Source: Phanerodontia chrysosporium
Lineage: Eukaryota > Basidiomycota > Agaricomycetes > Polyporales > Phanerochaetaceae
Reading direction: 5' to 3'
Assembly (NCBI GenBank): GCA_001910725.1
Contig: MJGA01000015.1
Location: 620,001 to 684,000 of the forward strand
Length of the DNA stretch: 64,000 bases
In this document: in pieces, positions 54,497 to 64,000 of the stretch
Layout: each line of letters starts with the position of its first letter
Position numbering within the stretch: the stretch's first letter is position 1
The notes under the pieces: model-generated
Database searches by the model: none
Told to the model about the DNA's origin: nothing
The model's input: the letters and a program-made list of their open reading frames with translations, nothing else
Position numbers and translations under genes: made by a program

Positions 54497-55998
54497 CTAC
54501 AGCTTCGCTTTCGAACCCAGCTTCTCTCCGTTTTCCTCCAAGGCCAACTTCGCCAACTTGCCGACGATAGGGAAGACGGCTGGATATAACGGCGCCTTCT
54601 CCGAGCTGGCCTGTCGCCTTGCGTAACGGGCGGCGATGCCCTGTGCGATGATGGCGAGCTACATGCACAGTGAATCTCTGAGTTGAGAGAGAGAAGTGGC
54701 GATGGTTGGCTCACCCGGAACAGCATCCAGCTTCGCGCGAAGACCATCTCTGGTATCGGGTAGGGCTGGTTCGTCAACCGACAATACTCCCGCTCGAGCT
54801 CTTCGAGGTTGGCAGGGGCGTCGGGGCTGTTCTTGAACCCAATAAGCACGGCGATGCCATCATTGCCCTTGACCATGCTTGGATCGACGTGCCACGGCTG
54901 AGTGAGGTTCGCCAGGTCCGCGAGCTATTGCGCAGATATTGATAAGTTCGCCTCCTCCCACGTTCCGCAAGGCACACTCACCGGGCTGCCGAGTGTGCAT
55001 AGCTCCCAGTCGAGAATCCCGATGACTCTGTTCTCCGTCGGGTGGAAGATCATGTTGTCGAGCTTGTAGTCGCCATGCACAATGCGCAGACCCGTCTTGC
55101 TCTCGTCCGGCAGATGACTGCGGTACCACGCGAGCATCTCCTCGAAGTCGGGGATCATCCCCGTCTTCTTCCCCGTCTCGATGTCGACAGCCTCCGCCTG
55201 CGCGAGCGACACGCGCGAGAGGCTCTTGATCTGCCGCGGGAAGTACGGCGTGTTAGGGCCAAAAGACTGCAGCCCGAGCGCGAAGGGGTCGAGGTTCGAC
55301 AGTGCCGCCAGGGAGCGGATCGCACTGAGCCAGCTGATGTCCAAGTCGCTCAACATTCGTCCCCTGAAGCGAGGCATGCCACGCACCATTCACGCCGCGT
55401 CTCCGGGCTGACCTCCGGCATGCGCGAGTCCGTGAATATGCGGCCGTCGAGGTACTCCATGATGTAGAACGGCGTGCCGAGCACCGCGGTGTCCTCGCAG
55501 AGCACGATGGGAGTTGGCACGGGCACGCGTTGCTCCGGCCGCGTCCCCGGCTGCGAGTTGTGTCGGTGCAGCGCACGCAGAATCGTGTACTCGCGTTCGA
55601 CTTGGTGTGCCGTATTGCTGAGCAGCTGCCCTGCGGGCTTCTTGCGGAGAACCCATTTCGTGTTGCTGCGCGGCGTGAGCAGCTGTGTGGAGGGGTAGGG
55701 CAGGGTGAAAGCGTACCTGGCGTCCGTGAGGAAGTAGGTTGGGTTCGACTGAACTCGATAGCGTCACGTCGCTATCAAGGACGCATGCATAACCAAACTC
55801 ACCTGGCCAAACTACATTCTACGTGAGTAGGTACTAGGCACAACAGAGACCCTGCAGACGCACCTTAAACTGCTTCACCGTCACCGGAGCCCGTATAGCT
55901 GGCGCATGCTTCTCGATATACGCATTGAGGCTGGCGACGTCAATGCTAGCGCGAACCTCGCCGATTTCGCCTCCAATCTTCTTCGGTGTCGCAGACAT
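54497..55998 (-). CDS. ACAD10/11-like aminoglycoside-phosphotransferase-fold kinase
   Basis: A multi-exon gene starting at ATG 55998 (MSATPKKIGGEIRASIDVAS). The kinase-like lobe has KQFKFGQ, NPTYFLTDA, RSNTKWVLRKKPAGQLL (ATP-lysine region) and VEREYTILRAL. The catalytic part has GLRIVHGDYKLDNMIFHP (catalytic HGDxxxxN) and GILDWELCTLGSP (metal-binding D), followed by LADLANLTQPW. This is the APH-fold half of ACAD10/11 proteins, here without the acyl-CoA dehydrogenase half. Mammalian ACAD10/11 phosphorylate 4-hydroxyacyl-CoAs for beta-oxidation. The C-terminus ends GSKAKL, and A-K-L is a strong type 1 peroxisomal signal, which fits fatty-acid metabolism. The substrate here is inferred. Confidence 0.82.
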
Positions 55999-56470
55999 AG
56001 TGGGCAGATTGTGGGGAAGGTAGAGACAGCTCGTAAGGCCCGCTCAGGACATGGCCGGTGAGCAAGTCGGGATGACGGCGGAACCGGACATGGACGCTCT
56101 TCGTCGGCGGCGGCAGGCGCACAACTCACAGCAGTATTCACATGGCACAAGTCAGCGAGCAATTCATGCACGAAAATCCATTCATGTTTTTGTACATTGT
56201 GACATGAGGATAGCGACAAACAGCGAAGCAAAGCGGAACACAGGAGAGAAGATGCTGAGTGGGGTTGGGGGACTAAACTAACAATGTGTGCATGAGTAAA
56301 GTAGGTGGTCGTACAGTATCGTCGTCGTCAGAGCAATAGGTGCGTCGAAAAGTACTTTTCGAGGGATCTATGCGTGCAAGGGGATATCCGAGGGGTGTAT
56401 GCAAAAGCGAAAGCGAGCAGTCCACGAAAGATACAAACAACGGAGACGAAAAGAGGCGAAGATTGGGAAC
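55999..56470. other. Intergenic region
   Basis: Promoter of the kinase-like gene and 3' flank of the Hsp70 gene. No gene was seen. Confidence 0.45.
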
Positions 56471-58639
<2,169 letters not shown>

Positions 58640-58961
58640 GCTGTCGGAGAGGATTTTGGGAGTGGAAAAGGGAGGAAGTGGTGGGTGGAAGGAAAGGATG
58701 AAGGCCGGGCTAAGTTAATGTTCGCGTTTTCAAGCCCGCAAAAATATTAGGCGCCCGTACGTAATTCTCGGCTCAGACCGGCTCTTAGGGTGACCGTGGG
58801 AAAAAGCGCCCGAACGCCGTCGAACGTTCACGAAAACAGTCTCCTCGTCGCGCACGACGTCCGCGACCGCGACCGCGACAGCGTCGGTGAGCGCGCCTGC
58901 ACTATCACCCTCGTCTGCGAAACACAATGTCACCTGTCGTGCCCGCCCACAGTCCCCACCC
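58640..58961. promoter_or_regulatory. Bidirectional promoter, mtHsp70 / TMEM70-like
   Basis: 322 bp between divergent start codons at 58639 and 58962. It may hold heat-shock elements, but no convincing NGAAN array was identified by eye. Confidence 0.4.
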
Positions 58962-59854
58962 ATGAGCACCCTCCGCGCCCTCCAGCGTCCGCTGCACTCG
59001 CTCGCACAGCGGCGACTGTGCACCTATTCCGGCCGCGCCGTCGTCGCCCTGAAATGCGCTGAGTCCCATTGGCCCCGCCTGCCCCTGCGCCAGCTGCAGA
59101 CGTCCGCCGTGCGTCGTGACGAGCAGCAGCGCGCACCTGCGTCTTCAGCTGCGGAGGCGCAGGAGAGCTCGGCCGAGCAGGTCTACATCGGCCCGCTCGC
59201 GCAGACCTTCCGCCGCCTCAAGATCTTCTCCGTCTCGTCGCTCGCGCTCTCGACGCTGATGACGCCGTTCCTCTTCATGATTGAGACGACGTCGGCCGTG
59301 CCGCTCGTCGCGCGCATCGCGCTCGCCGGCACCGTCCTGACCACCAGTGGTGTGTCCACCGCGCTCGTCGCGTGGTGTGGCCGGCCATATGTGACCCGCC
59401 TGCAGTGGTTCCACCCCGAGGACGCGGCCGCCACGCCCACCAAGGTCGCGGGCAAGGAGCCGACCGGCATGGAGCTCGAGACTACCACACTGACGCTGCG
59501 CAAACGCATCACCCGCGTCTACGACACCGCGTTCCTCGTACCCACCAACCGGCCATTTGCCAAGTGGGAGCTTGCAGAGGCGTTCCAACTGCCTGCCGCT
59601 GAAGCTGCAGCGGAGAAGGCGAAGGGCAACTTGCCTCGGGAAGAGACCATAGCAGAGTCACTAGACGAGTCGGGTCGTGTCATCGGCCGCTGGATCGTCC
59701 AGTGGGATGAGAACGGCTCAGGAACGTGTCGCCACATGGGCAAAATCCAGAGGTGCGCATAAGCGACCCCATATGGTTCGCCCCTGCTCACATCCTCTGC
59801 CTGCACAGGTACTTCAACGTTCACGAAGAGCTCCTCCCTAGACCTCTGCGATAA
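58962..59854 (+). CDS. TMEM70-like mitochondrial inner-membrane protein
   Basis: Exons 58962-59752 and 59809-59854 give 278 residues. The start at 58962 (MSTLRALQRPLHSLAQRRLC) was chosen over the in-frame ATG at 58887 because it gives an Arg-rich presequence. After QTSAVRR and a linker come VYIGPLAQTFRRLKIFSVSS, a helical hairpin (LSTLMTPFLFMIETTSAVPL, IALAGTVLTTSGVSTALVAW), CGRPYVTRLQW and a C-terminal domain with FLVPTNRPFAKWELAEAFQ and ends RYFNVHEELLPRPLR. This matches the TMEM70 family, which helps assemble ATP synthase and complex I in animals. The fungal role is inferred. Confidence 0.8.
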
Positions 59855-59954
59855 TCATTGTCAGTCTAGCATTCTTCACTTAGTCGGTCTCATGTACGCT
59901 GCACAGGATTGGCATATGGTATCTTTGCGCTTTATTGCAACATATTCACGACTT

Positions 59955-60882
59955 CTACGGGATATCACGGCCTGCACGAGTGGCTTTGGCAGCCTCGCTT
60001 TGAGCCTCATCACGAAGATAACGCCCGTAAATCTCAGCATAATGCTCCTTCTCCTACTCTCCACGTCAGTTCCAGGTCTGTGGGATGAAAAGCAAAAGTA
60101 CGCACGCTGCTAGTTCTGGCAACGCTGTCCCTCTTTTCCAGCTTGGAGGCGTACTCGACCCACTTGCTGCCAATATCCTCGCGCTTGAACCCCCTGTTCT
60201 CGGCAATGATGTAGTCCCGGACGATCCAGGGTACGATCGCGATGTCGACGAGACTGAACTGCTCGCCGAGGAAGTACGGCCCTTTGATCTTCTCCGCGAA
60301 CTGCTTGAGGGCCTTGTTGAAGTCGGCGAGGGCCTCCTGCTGCTTCTCCGGCGTCTGCGCTTGGATGAGGCGGAAGTTGGCGGGGATGATGGACTTGGAG
60401 ATGTAGTCAAGCCAGATGCGCGCGTACGCCCGCTCGAAGGGGTCTTCTGGGAGGAGCTTGGGCTTGTAGTTGGGGTACGCGTCCTCCAGGAATTCGCAGA
60501 GAATGATTGACTCGTACAACGCTTTGCCCTTGTATTCGATGGCGGGGACGAGACCCTTCGGGTTTATGTCTACGAGAAGACTTGTAAGGGAAATGGTGTG
60601 CTAGCATTCGGTGGCACATACCGAGGAAATGCTTTTCCTTCTTGTACGGATTGACCTCTTTGTATTGGTACGGAATGCCGCGCTCTTCGAGAGCAATCCA
60701 TGTCCTCTGGACAAACGGACAGAACTGACATTCTCTGGTGAGCAGGCGGTGCACCTTTACAGATGACACGAACGTACCCAGCCAGCGTAGAACACGAGCT
60801 CCTGCGGGTCCTGGTGCTGCTCAACAGTCTTGGCCGCGGCGCCAGTTGCGTGCGGGAAGATCTTCTCGTCGGGGATGGGCAT
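59955..60882 (-). CDS. Omega-class (GSTO-like) glutathione transferase, copy 1
   Basis: Four coding exons read from ATG 60882 (MPIPDEKIFPHATGAAAKTV) to stop 59955. The first join gives AGWFCPFVQRTWIALEERGI, where the Cys of the CPFVQR motif is the omega-class catalytic position. It continues VNPYKKEKHFL, DINPKGLVPAIEYKGKALYE (glutathione-binding cis-Pro region), CEFLEDAYP and the helical C-domain (YFLGEQFSLVDIAIVPWIVR). The last exon ends YLRDEAQSEAAKATRAGRDI. A clean 57 bp first intron ends AATGTCAG; choosing an earlier AG breaks the motif. It is a cytosolic thiol transferase or reductase, divergent from copy 2. Confidence 0.85.
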
Positions 60883-60943
60883 CGTGCGTGGCGACTGAGT
60901 CAATATGAGATGGTCTGGGGCAAGACGCGTTCATTTCGCACTG

Positions 60944-60951
60944 TATATATA
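60944..60951 (-). promoter_or_regulatory. TATA box of GST copy 1
   Basis: TATATATA lies about 65 bp upstream of the minus-strand ATG at 60882. Confidence 0.5.
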
Positions 60952-61358
60952 GCATGTCGAGGATGTACGCTGAGTAAGCTGGGTGGTCTTCACTTGGGGC
61001 AAGGATGACGTTCATACGGCGGCGCGACTCGCCAGTGATGACGACTAAGCGCCGCAGGTTAGCATGGCCTTCTTGAAGCTGAAGACGAACTTATGCGCTT
61101 CCAGACTCGATGACGGAGTGCGATGTCCTACGCAAGACTGGTGCAACTATAAAGACTGTTACCTCGGGAGGTTGAAACGTTGAAGGTGGAGGAATATCGC
61201 GCTTCTGCTAGAACTACCACACCTTCCTAATTCTGCGCTTGCACGAGAAGCGCCATGTGAAGCAGCTGAGCTCGTCATTCACAGTCCCTCGTCCGTCGCT
61301 CTCACTGATCACAGCTGCGATGGCTTATTCATCTATGTTCACACACTCCTGGGCGATG
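60952..61358. promoter_or_regulatory. Shared upstream region of GST copies 1 and 2
   Basis: Divergent promoter region with no gene inside. Each flanking gene has its own TATA box. Confidence 0.4.
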
Positions 61359-61366
61359 CATAAATA
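61359..61366 (+). promoter_or_regulatory. TATA-like box of GST copy 2
   Basis: CATAAATA lies about 80 bp upstream of the ATG at 61444. Confidence 0.45.
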
Positions 61367-61443
61367 GTCTGCGGCTCGATTGCACACTAGGCGACTCGCG
61401 CTGTTCTTGGACTTAGTACACTCACATCGACCCTGAGGTATAC

Positions 61444-62382
61444 ATGTCTGTCCCTGACGTCCAAATCTTCCCCCACGCCACCGGAGAGGCGGCGAAGACT
61501 GTTGAGAAACACCAGGCCCCTCAGGACCTTGTCTTCTACTCGGGCTGGGTGCGTGCTACACAGCTTGCGCGAGGCTTTACATCGCTGAGATTGCCCGCTT
61601 TCTCCAGTTCTGCCCCTACGTCCAGAGGACATGGATTGCATTGGAGGAGCGGAACATTCCTTACCAGTACGTAGAGGTCAACCCGTACAAGAAGGAGAAG
61701 CACTTCCTCGGTGAGCCATGCCCCCTCGAGACGTTGCATACAACATTGAACAATCTGCTGCGCAGAGATCAACCCAAAGGGCCTCGTACCCGCGATTGAA
61801 TACAAGGGGCGAGCCCTGTACGAGTCACTCATCCTCTGTGAGTTCCTCGAGGAGACGTACCCGGAGCACACACCGCACCTGCTGCCCGCGGACACGGTCG
61901 AGCGTGCGTACGCGCGCATCTGGATCGACTTCGTCACGAAGAACATCGTCCCGAACTTCATGCGCCTCGTGCAGGCTCAGACGACCGAGAAGCAGGATGC
62001 CGCGCGCGCGGACCTGTACCGCGGCCTGCGCACGTTCGCTGAGAAGGTGCGCGGACCGTATTTTCTCGGCGACGACTTCAGCCTCGTCGACGTCGCGCTC
62101 GCGCCGTGGGTCGTGCGCGACTGGGTCATCGCCGAGAACCGCGGGTACGACAGGGCCGCGGTCGGTGACGTATGGAAGCGCTATGCGGAGATCGTCGAGC
62201 AGCGCGATAGCATTCGCAAGACCTCTAGCGTAGGTGTTGATGGATGCACTCGGGTTGTATTCCCTGTACTGACCTTGCTATAGGAGAGGCAACACTTCAC
62301 GGACATCTACGGCCGGTACCTGCGAGATGAGGCCCAGAGTGAAGCTGCGAAAGCAATCCGCGAGGGACGTGCAATTCCCTGA
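61444..62382 (+). CDS. Omega-class (GSTO-like) glutathione transferase, copy 2
   Basis: Exons 61444-61548, 61608-61710, 61766-62229 and 62284-62382 join in phase. It reads MSVPDVQIFPHATGEAAKTV, SGWFCPYVQRTWIALEERNI (catalytic Cys region), EINPKGLVPAIEYKGRALYE, CEFLEETYPEHTPHLLPADT, YFLGDDFSLVDVALAPWVVR and finally DIYGRYLRDEAQSEAAKAIR before the stop. Intron positions match copy 1, so the pair is a divergent duplication. It probably handles glutathione-dependent reduction of xenobiotic or oxidised thiol compounds in the cytosol. Confidence 0.87.
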
Positions 62383-63027
62383 GTGTCAGGTTGCATAGTG
62401 AGTTGCCCTCGCATGTAGGAGACCTGGACATCCATCTGGGACCGAAGAATCTCATCGAAGTCTATCTCATAAGTTAACCAGTGGAAGGCAGACAGAGCGC
62501 GCTGAAGGCCGCATGCGGTCATCCTCGCGTGCAAATTCTCTCTTGTGAAATGAATCACCTGGCTTGCTCAGCTAGCTCGATTGCAACCCCATTGTGCATT
62601 AGCACGTCAATTTACTACTGCTGTTGTCATCGAAGTACTTGGGCATCTAACACATCTAGCGAAGCATACGTTTCGGCCGCCCCGCGTGTAACCTCTCCGC
62701 GCTCAGCCTTCTAAGCCCCTCCTCCAGCGGATATAGGGCACAGCTTCGTACTGACACGACGCCCAGATCGTCCCATTTTTCTTCATACGGCCCTGCTCTT
62801 GTGCGGACAGGGATTCAAATGAACGCTGCAGTCACGCCCGCTCGACTTTGTCAGGGTCGGTCGGCATTGTACCGCACCCTGGCCGTCGAATGTCGCCTAG
62901 CGGGAAGTGCGGTCACAGCCGCATTACCAAACATGAGCCCTCTGAGCAATCAGCTCTCCCATGTCAGGACCCATGACCAGTGCCCAGACCAATGCACCCG
63001 GTGTCGATTGCTCGCCCATCGTGCAGC
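62383..63027. other. Intergenic region
   Basis: 3' flank of GST copy 2 and upstream region of copy 3. No gene was seen. Confidence 0.45.
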
Positions 63028-63029
63028 AT

Positions 63030-63035
63030 GTATAA
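63030..63035 (+). promoter_or_regulatory. Candidate TATA box of GST copy 3
   Basis: TATAAG lies 79 bp upstream of the ATG at 63109, the same spacing as in copies 1 and 2. It overlaps an alternative in-frame ATG at 63028. Confidence 0.4.
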
Positions 63036-63108
63036 GGCAGCGCGACGTGCGGCGCTGCGGGCCAAACCCTCCCAGCGGCGCACATTCAGTCAGTCCGTAC
63101 TAGCCAGA

Positions 63109-64000
63109 ATGCCGATGTACGACCCCACGCTCACCCCTCATGCGACTGGAGCCGCACTGAAGACGGTGGAGGCACACCAGGAGCCGCAAGATGTCGTGTA
63201 TCACGCCTCTTGGGTTCGCGCTCTCCCTGCTCAGTTGTCGTCGCCGCTCCCGTCCTAACTCCCCAGCTGTAGTACTGCCCATTTACCCATCGAGGCTGGA
63301 TCACCCTCGAGGAGAAGCAGATACCCTACCAATACCATGAGATAAACATCTACAAACGAGATGAACACTACCAACACTTCCTCGGTACGCCTGCCAGTGT
63401 CCCGTTCATGGCGGCTTCACGCGCTCACCTACGCCTCTGCAGACATCAACCCCAAAGGCCTTGTGCCTGCGCTCGAGTACAAAGGCAAGGCTCTGAGCGA
63501 ATCGCTCATTATCGCCGAGTTCCTTGAGGACGCCTTCCCGACACACACGCCGCGCCTGCTGCCTACAGACGCGTTCGAGCGCGCGCAGGCGCGCCTCGCG
63601 CTCGACGTCGTGTCCAAGTCCGTGGTGCCCGCGTACTTCCGGCTCATCACCGCGCAGGGCGCCGACAAGCAGTGCGACGCGCGCGAGGAGTTCTACGGCG
63701 TGCTCCGCGCGTTTGTGGACCAGGTCCGCGGTCCGTATTACCTCGGCGAGGAGTTCAGCCTCGTCGACGTCGCCATCGCGCCGTTCGTCGTCCGCGACGC
63801 GGTGCTGAAGCAAAAGCGCGGGTACGACCGCGCGGATGTTGGCCCCAAGTGGCAGGAGTATGCTGAGAAGCTGGAGACGAGGGAGAGCGTCGCTAGGACT
63901 ACGAGCGTACGTGTACCTTCTCTGGGCTGTGCTCGAGCGTGGGCTGACTGGCACTCTAGGAAATGAAGGACTACATTCAGTTCTATGGTCCCTACCTGCG
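63109..64000 (+). CDS. Omega-class (GSTO-like) glutathione transferase, copy 3 (cut by window end)
   Basis: Exons from 63109 to 63213, 63273-63384, 63442-63906 and from 63960 on; the 3' end lies beyond the window. It reads MPMYDPTLTPHATGAALKTV, ASWYCPFTHRGWITLEEKQI, DINPKGLVPALEYKGKALSE, AEFLEDAFPTHTPRLLPTDA and YYLGEEFSLVDVAIAPFVVR. The active-site region CPFTHRG differs from CPFVQRT in the other copies, so this paralogue has diverged. An upstream in-frame ATG at 63028 would add 27 residues (MYKAARRAALRAKPSQRRTF and on) that look like a mitochondrial presequence, but a TATA box at that spot favours 63109. The first intron has an unusual GTTCGC donor. Confidence 0.8.

Overview
This is nuclear DNA of a filamentous basidiomycete, most likely a wood-decay agaricomycete. 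Nearly every gene is cut by 40-70 bp GT..AG introns, genes sit on both strands in a compact layout, and families such as a flavocytochrome b2 pair, an oxaloacetate-hydrolase-like enzyme, fungal omega-type GSTs and a DIRS-type reverse transcriptase are what such genomes carry. No rRNA, tRNA or CRISPR was found. Exon joins were worked out by hand from splice signals and reading phase.

Layout. 1-3.7 kb: a truncated retroelement (gag with zinc fingers, overlapping RT/RNase H). 3.7-6.2 kb: two tandem isoprenylcysteine-methyltransferase-like membrane enzymes. 6.7-11.5 kb: a CSC1/OSCA-type channel divergent from an IMPACT-family protein. 12.6-20.4 kb: an alpha-arrestin with a PPxY motif followed by a TRK potassium transporter. 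20.8-29.7 kb: two near-identical copies of a 1.3 kb unclassified repeat in inverted orientation, enclosing a flavocytochrome b2-type dehydrogenase and an ICL/PEP-mutase-family enzyme; a second flavocytochrome b2 paralogue lies just outside (30.3-32.6 kb). Together these could make oxalate from glyoxylate and oxaloacetate.

33-45 kb: housekeeping genes (eIF4G, a four-helix membrane protein, a small conserved protein, dynactin p25, Hub1) and a stand-alone GST-like domain resembling the N-terminus of glutamyl-tRNA synthetase. 46-56 kb: MYND-finger protein, F-box protein, PP2A leucine carboxyl methyltransferase (PPM1) divergent from TIM22, a small secreted protein divergent from a PTRHD1-type protein, and an ACAD10/11-like phosphotransferase with a peroxisomal-type C-terminus. 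56-60 kb: mitochondrial Hsp70 divergent from a TMEM70-like protein. 60-64 kb: three omega-class GST paralogues, the last one cut by the window edge.

Three otherwise conserved genes (eIF4G, the gene at 40.9-41.7 kb, dynactin p25) each carry a single-base frame break inside conserved sequence, two of them at G runs. This suggests residual assembly indels between 36 and 43 kb.
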